Shown here piece by piece: positions 1 to 10,653 of a stretch of 64,000 nt of DNA. Positions within the stretch are counted from its first letter, which is position 1; each line of letters begins with the position of its first letter. The notes under the pieces were generated by a model that was not told the origin of the DNA, ran no database searches, and was given only the letters and a program-made list of their open reading frames with translations. Location of the stretch: assembly GCF_958298935.1 (NCBI RefSeq), contig NC_084941.1, forward strand, positions 16,466,001-16,530,000, read 5' to 3'. The translations under genes and the position numbers were made by a program. The stretch is from Phragmites australis. Lineage: Eukaryota > Streptophyta > Magnoliopsida > Poales > Poaceae.

Positions 1-505
1 GTGACTAAGGGCCGAGGGGGTCACAGCCTACCTCCCTCGGCCCACTAGTTGGCTTCACCTCTGGCAAACAGTCGCCAGCCTCCGAATTGCTCTGCCTTTG
101 GAGCCTCACAATGGCTAGGGGCCGAGGGGGTCGTAGGCTGCCTCCCTCAACCCACTCGTAGGCTTCGCCTCCTGCAAACCATCGCTATGCTTTAGATGGC
201 TCTACCTCTGGGGCCTCATGGTGGCTAAGGGCATAGGGGGTTGTAGCTTGCCTCCCTTGGCCTACTCATCAGCTTTACCTCCGGCAAATCGTCACCAGTC
301 TCCGAATGGCTCTGCCTCTGGAGCCTCACGGTGGCTAAGGGCTGAGGGGGTCGTAGGCTACCTCCCTTGGCCCACTCGTCAACTTTGCCTCCGGCAAATC
401 ATCATCAAGCTCCAGATGGCTCTGCCTCTGGAGCCTCACAATGGCTAAGGGCTGAGGCAGTCATGGGCAACCTCCCTTGTTCCACTCATCAGCTTCACCT
501 CCGGC
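1..505. repeat. 110-bp tandem repeat, about 4.5 copies
   Basis: The string GTGGCTAAGG or a close variant recurs at 1, 111, 221, 331 and 441, so the period is exactly 110 bp. Units differ by scattered substitutions. Each unit carries a GGGGTCGTAGGCTGCCTCCC-like block and a CTCTGCCTCTGGAGCCTCAC-like block. The array runs off the left edge, so the true copy number is unknown. It lies in the internal 3' part of an LTR retrotransposon, so it is an element-borne minisatellite rather than centromeric satellite. Confidence 0.85.
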
Positions 506-2217
506 ATCCATCGAAGGTATCGCATAACAGCCAATCTACATGGCTGCATAAACCAACCAATACGAGAGAAGACATACTAATATTAAGTGAAAGTCCACTT
601 TGCGTAACACAGAGGCTAATATGGAATCCTCTATGGCCCATCACACAGTCACTCAAGTCATCGGCTTCACCTCCCGTGACCGTTGCAGGGCTCCAGATAG
701 ATTGCCGTGAGTTGGAAATCTGGAACAAATTTAGAGTGAGAGTTTGCACCAGCTTCGGATAAAAAAGAGGGCTCGCTGATCCGGCCGCCAAACAACTACG
801 GCATGCGAAGAGGCCAGAGAAGGTACCGTAGTTCGGGATTGAAGGCACATAAAACTCATATCTGACCACCTATTCGGGGGATCGCCCACATTTCGATCTG
901 CGAAAAGACATCAAGTAGTTCCCAAGGACCCTCAAATAATAATTTGCACATCCAAAGGACGTTTACAAAGGGGGCATTGACGAACGAAAAACAAATCCTT
1001 AATAGAGCAATCCAGGGGGAGAAAAAGTACAAGGTGATGATCAAGGATACTACAAGCCCTATCAATGGCACATGTCGCAGCTGATGCACTTCATCTGCGG
1101 CCTACCACTATGGAAGCTAATACAGTAGCCGATCCCTGAATCACCAGAGGAGGAGGAGGACGGAACAAGCTCCCCCGTTGCTCTCTTTCCCTCCTCCTCA
1201 ACCTTTTCCTTCTCCACCTTGACCGCCTCCTTCTTTCCCTCTGCCTTCTCCTGCTCATCAATCTTCCTCTCGAGAGAATTCCAGTCGACTTCCTATTCGT
1301 CATCGGAGATGTCGATGGTCTCAGCTGGAGCAACCGCTTGGATCGGAGACCGACACAGAGCAATGGGCGGTAGCCCCCTCTGCAAGGAGGGGAGTACAAT
1401 GGATACCGGCTCTAATCCTGCAAACACCGGCACCGGAACTAAGGGTGACCTCACCGTCAAGAACATCGGCATCTCCAACGATGAGTAGGAAGAAGATTCC
1501 ATGCTAACTCAAGGAGAACCGCTCACCTACATAAATGGTGATGAATCAACAGAGCAAACCCTGACTTTATAGTTGGGCTAGCTAGTTGCACGCGCATGGG
1601 AAAGGAAATGGAATCGCCAGGGGCATCGATTCATGGTAATTCCAATTACTCTCCTGAAGGGCTTGTGACCATACCCCAGTTGACCCATGTCCACATGGCG
1701 ACACCCTACGGTGGCACTCTGGGTTTCCACGCACACGTCTCATCACATTCATGAGTCAAGCCCCTTTCGGCACATGCAAGAGTCATGGGCGCAAGGCCCC
1801 AAGAGAGACTATGCATAACCCAGTCAGACACACTGCTATTTTCACACGCCATTAGTACTTACATCGAGGACAAAGAAAAAATCTTGCCTCTACGCATGAC
1901 CCATGCTACAACGGCTCAAGTGACAAGAAGACCTACCATTAGAAAAGCTGAAGGGCTCATTCCAGCCTCCGCATGGACTCAAAAACATGGTGCCTCTACC
2001 AGCATCACAACAGCCTTTGGCCTCGGTGCCACCTACACCATCGAGCCTCGTCGTCCCCATCCGGCTCCAACATCGTCGCTCATGGTTATCACCAAAAGAC
2101 TCCAATATGGATAGAGGCTACGACGTGAGATATCCAGACTACGGGGTCGGGCTAGAGCTAGTTCCTTCTACATCCGCTCACCCTCTCCTTACCTCGGGTC
2201 AGCAAATGAAGGGGTAC
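1..2217 (+). mobile_element. Internal 3' region of an LTR retrotransposon (probably Ty3-gypsy), truncated by the window edge
   Basis: This stretch ends with a purine-rich tract (AAATGAAGGGG at 2205-2214) directly before TGTTAG, the start of an LTR at 2218. That is the usual polypurine tract/3' LTR junction. I recognise no gag or pol motif here. The open frames are short, and those at 1091-1502 are low-complexity Arg/Ser/Glu-rich sequence. The Ty3-gypsy assignment is a guess from the general look of the LTR; the internal domains needed to prove it lie left of the window. Confidence 0.5.
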
Positions 2218-2429
2218 TGTTAGAGGGAAATACCCCTGCCCGTAGATATCACTAAAAGATCACCACTAGGAGCTCCGTTGGAACCCTTGGGTTTCAACTC
2301 CACAGAAGAAAGCCTGGCTTTTGAAGGTCGTCGGTCCCTCCAGAAGCTATCCCCAAGATGGGAGAAGAAGCCGTCATCTAAGGGAGGGCAGGGACCATCT
2401 CTAGGGACCCTCAACACCCTCGAAGACAC

Positions 2430-2700
2430 AGCCTCCTGGAGCCCTTATCTCCCGGACCCCTCAATGCCTCGAGAGCCACAGGCTCTCAGAGCCCTCGATG
2501 CCCCCGAAGCCACAACCTCTTGGAGCCCTAGTCTCCTCGAGACCTCGATGCCCCCAAAGCCACAGCCTCCTGAAGCCCTAGGCTCCCAGAGCCCTTGATG
2601 CCCCCAAAGTCGCATCCTCCCGGAGCCCAGGCTCTCGGAGCCCTCGACGCCCCTGAAGCCACGACCTTCCAAAGCTCTTGTTTCCCAAAGCCTGGGTAGG
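2430..2700. repeat. 50-bp minisatellite inside the LTR
   Basis: The motif ATGCCCCCAAAGCCACA recurs in variants at 2464, 2498, 2548, 2598 and about 2648, giving a 50-bp period after an initial 34-bp spacing. The units are imperfect and GC-rich (GGAGCCC.. CTCCCGGA). It lies just left of the solo LTR insertion point at 2724 and does not resume to the right of 5273. Confidence 0.75.
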
Positions 2701-2723
2701 CTCTCTGGAACCTGGAGGGAGGG

Positions 2724-5268
2724 TGAAAGTGCATCTAGCCCCTATGTGTGGTTTTGGTAATTAATGACAATACCTATGGACTAACGATGGTGTTGAGTTT
2801 TTTAGTAGGTTGTTCCATAGGTGATACATGGATGAGAGATATGCATGAGCTCTAGGCAAATGGGGAGATTGAAAATGCATCAAGATGAATGAGCTCTAGG
2901 TGAAGCTCGGGTAAGTGATGACAATGCCTATGGACTAACAATCATATTGAGAATTGCTATTAGGTTATTCCATAGGAGATGCATAAATGATGAAGCATGG
3001 ATTCTTTGAGAAATGCCATGAGTTCAAAGAATTGCATCAAAAGTCATTGAGATTTTAGTGATGCTCATAAGAAGAAGAAGAAGCTCAATAAGATTAGCAA
3101 TAAGCTTGAAGGCTAAGTTACTTGTGGAGATCAAGTAACTAAAGGTGTGACTTGTTAATAGAGTTTTATGGACTAACTCGTGTGCTATGTATTTAAGAAT
3201 GGTTGGGGTTAGGATCTATAAGAAGGCATAAGTTGAATTGAAATCACATATGCCAAGAGTGAAGAACAAAAGTGGACTCCATATATGAAAAAGTGAATTC
3301 TCTGAAGATGTCGAATACAAAATGATTTTCTATGGCAAGACGGTGAAGGGCAAGAAAGACTCGGCTGCGATGGAACATCCGGTGGTGAAGGGCAAGCAAA
3401 TGGCTTGGCGCCGAAGGACCAAGGCGATGGTGAAGAGCGAGTGAAGCTTTGCGCCAATGGACCGTGCAAGGCCATGAGAAGCTATGAGTGATTCGCATCA
3501 ATCACATGAGGAATCAAGAATAGATGGAGTGAAGATTTTATGGAAGTTGACAGCCCTCAAAGGTTTGAAAGTAAGAAGCGGTACTTGAAAGTATTCAAAA
3601 GGCTCAAATTGGTTCAAATGTGTTTTATCTTTGAAATTGAGTCTAGGTATGCCGCACTATTAAGAGGGATGCAACATGAGCTAATTGTCGCGTCTCGTGC
3701 TCAAGAGTTCCCAATCAAACCCAAAGTGAGAGTTTCTTGTTAAGAGTCCGAAGCAGAAAGTGTGGAAGTGTTCAAAATGGGTTTTGGAGTGTTCATAGTT
3801 TGATCCTATGTGTTTTAGGTCATTAATTCAGTTGGGATGTGTAGCTCTCTGAATAAGCTTTCCATAGAGTCCAAAATCGTCGAAATCGGACTCCGAGATC
3901 AAAAGTTATCGTCGTTTTTCGGAGGTCAGCTGTGCTGTTCTCGGAGACTCCGGTGAAGTCAGGATACTCCGATACCTGGAGTGGCCGGAGACTCCGGTGA
4001 AGTCCGGATACTCCGATACCTGGAGTGGTCGGAGACTCCGGAAAGTCTCCGGGGCTATTTTCTGTGTTAAGTGCCGATCGGAGACTCCGGTGTAGGCTGG
4101 ATACTCCGGTAAAGTCCAGAAAAGAGCATAACGGCTAGTTCTGACACAGTTCTGTGACAGTTCTGACGCCATTTTGGAATTGAGACCGGATACTCTGGTG
4201 TTCACCGGATACTCCGGGGTAGGTGTGTCAGAACAGTAACGACTAGTTCTTTGAAGTGGGCTATTTATACCCCACTCACCCCATCCTTTGGGGCTGCTGC
4301 AAGGGCATGAAAAGAACATCCTCTAGAGCTAAAAGAACTTCTTCCCACTCCAATCTAATGTGTGATTTGAGAAAAAAAGTGAGTTGGGTTGAGAGATTGG
4401 AAGATTGAGTGCAAGTGAGCTAAAATCCAATCTTGAGCACTTGAGTTCTCGGCAAGAAGTTTGTCGTCATGTTTGTTACTCTTGAAGGTGAAGCCTCCTA
4501 GGTGACTAGGCGTCGCCGATGAGCACCCAAGGTTGTGGGTTGCCGCAGAAGTTTGTGAAGGGCTTGATTTCGCCTCCGCAAGGGAAGAAATCAAGAGTGG
4601 ATCGAGGAAAGCGGTTGAAAGAGACCCGGCTCATTGGAGCTTCCTCAATGGAGACGTAGGATTCACGGTGGTGAATCCGAACTTCGGGAAACAAATCTTG
4701 TGTCTCCTCCCTTGTTTCTTTATTTTTGAGTTCTTGTTCAAATCTTTGTACATATTGCTCGATCTACTTGTTTGTGTGTATTTGAGTGTAGGTTCTCCAT
4801 GGATCTACTTAGAATCATCTCCGGGAACACACGATATCACTTGGTTTGAGCTAGAACTCTCTACCGATCCTTTATATTCAGTTTCGGGCCCAGTTCTGTA
4901 CAGAATCCGGAGAATCCGGACTTTACCGGAGATTCCGGACCTGTACAACCCAGAGACTCCGGTCTTCACCGGAGTATCCGGATAAACAGTAATTTCAGTC
5001 ATATGAACAGTGTTTTTTAGCCTTTTTCAATTTAAGTTTTATTGCATATCTCTCGCTAGATTAGAGTAATTTTTGTCACCTTATGATTGTAATTTCCATA
5101 CTTATTTAGTGTGATTGTGCACTAGTTGAGCCTAGCATATTTAGGTTTTTCATTTGTGAAAAATCCGTTAATTTATATTCCGCTGCAAGTTTAGGCCAAC
5201 GGTAAAAGGGAATGAATTTTTGTAAAATGCCTATTCACCCCCCTCTAGGCGACATCATTGTCCTTTCA
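2724..5268 (+). mobile_element. Solo LTR, 2545 bp, with 5-bp target duplication GAGGG
   Basis: The sequence starts TGAAAGTGCATCTAGCCCCT and ends GACATCATTGTCCTTTCA, so the ends are inverted (TGAAAG..CTTTCA) and canonical TG..CA. It is flanked by GAGGG at 2719-2723 and GAGGG at 5269-5273, a perfect 5-bp target-site duplication. No internal region or second LTR is present, so this is a solo LTR left by LTR-LTR recombination. The CACCCCCCTCTAGGCGAC tail resembles grass Ty1-copia LTRs; that assignment is inference. Several short open frames inside (for example 4533-4985) are not taken as genes. Confidence 0.9.
3940..4235. repeat. Clustered ACTCCGG/TCCGGATACTCCG repeats in the solo LTR
   Basis: About ten occurrences of GAGACTCCGGTGAAGTCCGG-like and GGATACTCCGG-like words lie here in both orientations, with a near-exact 63-bp direct repeat (GGAGACTCCGGTGAAGTC.. 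starting near 3942 and 3987). A second small cluster lies at 4890-4985. They are CpG-rich and sit upstream of a TATTTATA-type box (TATTTATACCCC at 4262-4273), where LTR enhancer repeats are expected. Confidence 0.65.
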
Positions 5269-6239
5269 GAGGGGCCATCTGATCTTGGAGAAAGATCAAC
5301 CATAGGGGACCCACCAGCTATCCTCCTACAGTAAGGAAGTGACTGGCATTCAGTGCGATGCATGTGAGAGTCGTCCTGACATCCCAAGTGCAAATGATGG
5401 CCGAACTGTGGACAGTGCGGCACCACAATAGGCAGGGGGCTGGGCACCACGTCTCTAGGACCACTTGCACTACTGTATTAACACGATAGATAATATCTTC
5501 TGGTTATGAATAAAATACATCCTACCTAGACCCATGCCAAGTGATTCGACTAATCATAGGTCCCTATGGGATAGTGATGGTTTGTATCGTTATCTCTATA
5601 ATATATTTGTATATTTACCCCTGTATGACACTAATAAATACAGACCCTTGGACATCAAACTAAGGAACTAATCCTTCTTGACCATCATATATCTGGTGTT
5701 CCTCTCTTCACTTTTTCTCCAACCTTGAGTACACTTCTGTGAGTGTACTCTCACCGTACTTGTTGGCACAAAATATGTTATTACGCCAACAGTAGTTAAA
5801 ATCTGCTCCTTTACGTTTTGCATTGAGCTAAATGAAACAACTAAAACCCATCATGTATTTGAGACCCCTCGATGGTTGAGGCGTTTGATTTTTTTATTGG
5901 CTCAGCCGCTCAGGATTATATTGCACATGGAGAAAATTTCTTATATGCCACTGAAACTTTTATTTTAATGTCTCTTTTGCACATGTTATCAAGTTTTCAT
6001 TGTAATGGCTATTTTGCCCTTCCGATATGGATCATGTTTCAGCATGATCCATCCTCTGCCTCTGGTACCACACGTCGGCCATGAAGTGCATGAGTGCATC
6101 AGCTTAGCTAGCCAAATCGCAATGCTCTGGACGCTGTTTGAGCAAGAACCATCTTGAACACAAATTAATGCCACAAAGCACGGACAACAACCCACAATCA
6201 CGCACGAATCACATATAAAGCACGCATCACATCAGCTTG

Positions 6240-6670
6240 GACACAAATCAAATCGATGGAGAACATATCCACAACTCAAATCTTGTTTCCTCTGTCACTG
6301 CGAGCTGCCGCAGCTGACCTGCTTCGTCCACTGCGCAACCGGGCACCTCACCCATCAACCGCGATGGCCACATCGCGGTAAACAAGCCTCTGCGACAAGC
6401 ACGCGCGGATACTCCGCCGACCGGGTTGCAAGCTCGCCACCGTGGATAGAGTTCGGTGCCGATTCGTCCTTGTGGGAGCCACCCACGCAAAGCCACCTTC
6501 CCGTAGCCCCAGCACCAGAGCTATGGCCGGTAGTGCCCGCTCAAGCCCTTCTCCCGTCAGCTGCAGCGTGTTCCCAAAATCGGAGGAGGCAAGGACCTAC
6601 GCGTTGTTCGCCGCCGCCTCTTCCACCCCCTTCAACTCCTCGCAAGAAGAAGAAAGGAGCAAAGGCATAA
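6240..6670. other. GC-rich gene-like segment inside the MULE (possible captured host fragment)
   Basis: Base composition jumps from AT-rich terminal repeats to GC-rich, CpG-rich DNA. An open frame on the plus strand (6442-6798) and a partly overlapping one on the minus strand (6248-6496) cross the segment; neither contains a motif I recognise. A GC-rich core within MULE terminal repeats is the hallmark of Pack-MULEs, which carry captured gene fragments. The source gene was not identified, so capture is inference. Confidence 0.4.
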
Positions 6671-6710
6671 TGGTTTTTACACATCTCAGTAAATGGTTTT
6701 CGGTCAGAAA

Positions 6711-8279
6711 TAGGCCTGCAAGTGGGGCGGGTTGTGCTGAGAACCTGCTGGGCTGGCCTGCACTGCAAGCCCGCATAGTGTCACAAATCGGCCCATAAAA
6801 CTAGAGCGGCTCTACGCGGTCAACCCGTGTGACCTAGCTGCACCGCAAAGCCCGCAACTAAGATGATGATCTGTTGCTGGCGCGTCCACCCCCACCCTCA
6901 TCATCCACGCTCCCTCCACTGCAAACCCCCTCGTCAACTCACGCTTCATGGTTGCTGCTCGTCAGCGGCTTTATCTACATCTGTTGGCACTCGCATCATC
7001 AGCGCGCCCTCCGATCTCGTGCATGATTGCGGGCTCCTCTGCCATTCTGGTCCTCCTCCTGTTGCCTCTGCCTCGACAGTCTCCCCATCCCTGGTTAGTC
7101 TATTGTTGATCTTGATTTCCAGTGTTATCCCTGTCCCTGGTTACTCCTGCTGCTTCCGCCGTGGCGCCGTGATGGACTGTTTTTATTCACTAGTATTCCT
7201 CCATCCATGTTTAGTCTGAAAGAAAACCTGGTGATTTTCTCTTAGCTGAGTCATTCAAGAATGACGTGGTGGCGTATTTGCTCATGAATTTCTTGATGCT
7301 TGATTCTTTATCAGAAGTTGCCTTGGAAGATTTTAGCCTCTTACTATTATATTTTTGGGATAAATTTGACTTTTTGGTGCTGCAATCCTCAGTAATTTTG
7401 TTAGTCTTCTCCTTCCGTTTACATTTATTTGTGGGATTTTGAGGAGAAAAGAGTACTTCAATGTCCAGTCCAACATGTTTACTACTTGAGTCAAATTCAA
7501 CATTGTATGATAGGGTAAATTAGGATTTGTTTAGAAGAAATTTTAGAATCTAGAGGTTTCTCTGATGAAGTGCTAATAGACTAGTTGAGATGTGGAATGA
7601 AGTGGTATAAGTAGCCTAGAATATTAGTTTCTCTGATAATCAAGATAGTCTGATTCCTCTAAGTGTTATATAATTGCCCAATATATAACTCTGGAAGTGG
7701 TACCAGAGATATTGTTCCAATATATTTACTTGTTCTATGGGATCTCAAAATATGTATCCGTGGACTAGTTGTTGTTGGTTGCTATTTTGTAACTCATCAA
7801 CTTTTGAATACTTGAATCTCATGTGCAGAATAGTCTGAAATATGTGCAGACAAAGCAATTAAGTCCTTGAGAACTGAATTTTGGTGATGTGCAATTGAAA
7901 CATAGCCTGGAAGGACTGTCGAGAGCTGTGGTTCCTTTTCCTTTCCTTTGATCCTTTTATATTCTTATTCTGCTGTTTAAGTTTATGAAAAATTGGTTGT
8001 AATGGAGTTACCCTTGTAATCCATTATTGTAAGTTTAAAATAATTTTTTGAATATTCCAATCTTGAAGTGTTCATAGCATTGGGTATGAAAGAATTAATC
8101 CTCGATGTCATGCTACTGAAATGGTCCATATCTTTCTTTCCTCTCCTAGCATCCACATATATATAGAAGCCTGCAAAAACTCCATCGTGGCATGTGGGTT
8201 GCCGCTTGTGCCCGCGTGACGTCGGTAGCTAATGCGGAAATGGGGTGGGCAGCCGCAATCCGCCTCGCTTGCATCCTTA
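6711..8279. mobile_element. Non-autonomous hAT element, 1569 bp, 8-bp target duplication GTCAGAAA
   Basis: Flanks are GTCAGAAA at 6703-6710 and GTCAGAAA at 8280-8287, a perfect 8-bp duplication as made by hAT transposases. The left end TAGGCCTGCAAGTGGGGCGG pairs with the right end read in reverse, TAAGGATGCAAGCGAGGCGG (about 19 of 27 positions alike). TA(G)GG-TGCAA-CGGGGCGGG is a common plant hAT terminus. The interior has no long open frame or transposase motif, so it must depend on a transposase supplied in trans. It sits inside the MULE, so it is the younger insertion. Confidence 0.85.
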
Positions 8280-8606
8280 GTCAGAAATAGTATAGAAGGG
8301 CAAGACCAACTAAACTAATGGTGGTTTTTTTATATTTTTAGAATGGTATACTGGAAAAAAATATAAGTTTCAGTGACATGTAAGGAATTTTCTCGTTGCA
8401 CATGTTGATTTCAAGTGTTGCGTGTGTTGTTCAATAGTGTTGTGCAAGAGCCTATTAATCTGGGGAACTTTCTAACGGGCATGCGAACACTAGTTACTCC
8501 CGACTATACTATGTTACGTATATGGCACAACACACACGCGACAACCGTTGTGATTGATGCCTACACGCCAAAGAACATTCCTTTCAGAGTCATTTAGGTG
8601 CACAAT

Positions 8607-8612
8607 TTTATT
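8607..8612 (-). terminator. Candidate polyadenylation signal for the EXORDIUM-like gene
   Basis: AATAAA on the minus strand, about 190 nt downstream of the stop codon at 8799, in an AT-rich stretch. Plant poly(A) signals are loose, so this is only the best candidate. Confidence 0.4.
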
Positions 8613-8798
8613 CATGGTAAATACATACAAGTCCTTATAAAATCAGTGGTGATCAAATTACATTCAGCACCAGATCGTATATATACCAGCAATAAAGCGC
8701 TAGCAGCAAGCAAGCATTTGAAGCCCCAACTCCTAATTCACGCATGTCGCAAGCGCGTACAAATCAAACGAGCCTCAGCTGATGGACGACTCGCGCGG

Positions 8799-9782
8799 TT
8801 ACGCCATGATGATGCAGGAGTAGTTGTCGGGGTCGACCAGCGCCGGCACGAGGTACTTCCTCCCGTTCCTGCCCACTACGTTGTACCCCGCGCCGGTGGC
8901 CGTGTCCAGCCTCACCGCGCCGGGGTACCCCGGGTACGCGCCGCGGCCGTAGACTCCCGGGCACGCAGCCGCCACCTCCACCGGCGCGCTGGGGTCGCCC
9001 TGGAAGTACCCGTGCCCGTACGGGTTTGTCACCGCGCCGGCCAGCAGCTCCGCCAGGTTGATCACCATGCCGTCCACGCTGAAGTCGCCGTTCGGCGCGC
9101 GTAGCGTCTCGTCGCGCCCGCGCCGTTGCCCTGGGCCGTAGGCGAAGCCCTCCGCGGTGTGGAACGGCCACGCGCACCGCCCCGGGCACTGCACGGCCGC
9201 GTTGCCAACCCACACGTGCCCGGCGGCCCCCGGAGCGGACGCGCCGTGCGCCCCGCACGCGCTGCTGCAGAACCCCTCCACGGCGACGTCGGCGGCTGTG
9301 AGCACGACGGCCACGCCTCCGGGCGCCACGCCGAGCCGCGCCGCCAGGTGCTCGACCTGGGCCCGCGAGAGGTACTTACCCAGCGAGCACGCCTCGTCGC
9401 TCACCTGGCTGGCCAGCAGCACCCGCGGCGGCTCCCTGCCGGCCTTGCGAACGTACCGGTCTACCGTCTCCCACCACTGCGCCACCGATGGCGGCGGCGC
9501 CGGCCCCGGCACGCCGAAGCGGTTTTGACGGCTGCCACGCGGGGAGAGGGAGAGCAAGAAGTCGGCCACAATCGCCTTCTGGTGCGGCGAGAAGGTGCCG
9601 TAGTAGAGGACGGAGACTGGAACGGCGCCGTCCAGCACCGCGCCGTGGTGGTAGGCCACGACGGGTGGCGTGGGGTGGTAGAGGGAGTGGCACGGGCGCG
9701 CGAAGCTGACCAGCAGCGCGAGGAGAAGACCGCAGCCGGCGCATTGCCTTAGCTTCTTCATGGTCGCAGAGCCGCACGCCAT
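8799..9782 (-). CDS. EXORDIUM-like / phosphate-induced protein 1 family secreted protein
   Basis: A single-exon 327-residue protein, full length for the EXO/PHI-1 family (about 310-340 aa). The first ATG is at 9782; a second Met at residue 8 is possible. A hydrophobic signal peptide covers about residues 8-33 (LLLALLVSFA), so it should enter the secretory path. Family blocks are all present: VVAYHHGAVL (41-50), VSVLYYGTFSPHQ (56-68), SVAQWWETVDRY (99-110), FCSSACGAHG (171-180), WVGNAAVQCPGRCAWPF (191-207), NGDFSVDGMV (231-240), NPYGHGYFQG (253-262) and YNVVGRNGRKYLVPALVD (300-317). Conserved cysteines at 172, 176, 199, 203 and 274 suggest disulphides. In Arabidopsis this family promotes brassinosteroid- and carbon-dependent growth from the apoplast; which member this matches is unknown. 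No frame breaks are seen and third positions are very GC-rich. It lies about 0.9 kb downstream of the LRR gene on the same strand. Confidence 0.93.
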   Translation of the reverse strand: MACGSATMKKLRQCAGCGLLLALLVSFARPCHSLYHPTPPVVAYHHGAVLDGAVPVSVLYYGTFSPHQKAIVADFLLSLSPRGSRQNRFGVPGPAPPPSVAQWWETVDRYVRKAGREPPRVLLASQVSDEACSLGKYLSRAQVEHLAARLGVAPGGVAVVLTAADVAVEGFCSSACGAHGASAPGAAGHVWVGNAAVQCPGRCAWPFHTAEGFAYGPGQRRGRDETLRAPNGDFSVDGMVINLAELLAGAVTNPYGHGYFQGDPSAPVEVAAACPGVYGRGAYPGYPGAVRLDTATGAGYNVVGRNGRKYLVPALVDPDNYSCIIMA

Positions 9783-9844
9783 GTGACGAAATGCAGTTGA
9801 GATTAAGCTTCAGAGATTGTGACGATGCAGCTAGTAAGTTCGTA

Positions 9845-9854
9845 GATATATATG
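9845..9854 (-). promoter_or_regulatory. TATA-like box upstream of the EXORDIUM-like gene
   Basis: CATATATATC on the minus strand, 63-72 nt upstream of the ATG at 9782. The distance suits a TATA box with a short 5' leader of about 30-40 nt. Another ATATATA lies near 10035, further upstream. Confidence 0.45.
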
Positions 9855-10653
9855 GGTGATGTGATGTGCTTAGTATCCTTGTTGCTTGCATGAGCGGGGA
9901 AGCAAGGCATGCATGCATGGAATGATACTCGGCGTGCATCTGTGCGTGCATAGGCTGCATACAATCTCTGAGTTGGAGTTGCTTGGGAGGCATGCTAGTC
10001 TATATGTCTGAGCACGTATGCACGCATGACCTGCATATATACTAGATCGGTATTGTTATTGTACCTGCATGTATTGATACTTGATAGCGAATCGCTTCTT
10101 TGCTTCGTGGTGCAAATTTGGTGTTTTCCAATTTTGTTTTAAGTAGGCTCTGATCGGACTGGAAGAGCGGCAAAGCTGATTCCTAAGAAAAATGTGACCA
10201 TGGGCTGACCTATCTTTCTAGAGAATGTCTTCCAAGCCCATTGATTGCTGAGCCAACATTGAAGCAACTGCAGCTTGTGCGATGCATTGTTACAGGATGT
10301 CTACTTATAATGTTCAGCCACATTGTTGCATGATTTTTATTTTTATTTTCTCTTTTTACATTTCTTACTGTTCCTATGCATTTACAACAGTTCATGCTCA
10401 ATTCGAGCATTTGATTTCAGCGTGTGACGTGCTGACCAAATTGGCAAAAACTTCAAATCGGGCTTCGTTTTTGCCCCGGAATATATATAAAGTAACCAAA
10501 AGAATCACAGAGATCTAGCATGCTTGCCCCATTTAAAGTGCAGCTCGCTCTCTCACACACACACAAAAACAAGTATGTACATTATTGTTCCATCGCAATT
10601 ACCTCCAAACAATTTCAAATGCTCTAATGCATGGCGATTCCCTCCAAACAATT
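9855..10653. other. Intergenic region between the two host genes
   Basis: Holds the presumed promoter of the EXORDIUM-like gene near 9845-10100 (several GCATGCATG palindromes around 9905-9915, which resemble RY motifs) and the presumed 3' UTR of the LRR gene (10336-10653). No open frame with recognisable content and no transposon ends were seen. Confidence 0.5.
10336..10347 (-). terminator. Two overlapping-context AATAAA signals downstream of the LRR gene
   Basis: AATAAA occurs twice on the minus strand (10336-10341 and 10342-10347), about 310 nt beyond the stop codon at 10654, in a T-rich run on the plus strand. It is a plausible polyadenylation region. Confidence 0.4.

Larger units (their letters stand above)
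2218..5791 (+). mobile_element. 3' LTR of the outer retrotransposon, split by a solo LTR
   Basis: The LTR begins TGTTAGAGGG right after a polypurine-like tract and appears to end CGCCAACA at 5791. The TG..CA ends and the closing inverted TGTT..AACA are typical of LTRs. Without the inserted solo LTR (2724-5268) and one 5-bp duplication it would be about 1.02 kb. The last 100 bp (CACTTCTGTGAGTGTACTC and onward, 5727-5791) look like the R/U5 end of grass gypsy LTRs. The matching 5' LTR is outside the window, so the exact right end is inferred. Confidence 0.6.
5930..8395. mobile_element. Mutator-like element (Pack-MULE candidate) interrupted by a hAT insertion
   Basis: Left end GAGAAAATTTCTTATATG and the reverse complement of the right end GAGAAAATTCCTTACATG match over about 36 nt. 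A second shared block (TTGCCCTTC) lies about 95 nt in on both sides, so the terminal inverted repeats are about 100 bp. Flanking direct repeats TTGCACATG are at 5921-5929 and 8396-8404, the 9-bp duplication expected of Mutator-like elements. One extra base sits at the right junction (8395). No transposase is seen. Without the hAT (6711-8279 plus one 8-bp duplication) the element was about 0.89 kb. Confidence 0.8.

Noticed and set aside
1..505. CRISPR-like array or centromere satellite
   Set aside because: Units are contiguous with no unique spacers, and there are only about five, in a plant retrotransposon.
1091..1502. Arg/Glu-rich and Ser-rich open frames near the left edge
   Set aside because: Low-complexity frames on both strands of retrotransposon DNA with no domain.
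8598..9752. Long plus-strand open frames over the EXORDIUM-like gene (8598-9104, 9126-9752)
   Set aside because: They are antisense shadows of a GC-rich gene; the translations are Arg/Ala/His-rich without motifs, while the minus frame gives the full family signature.
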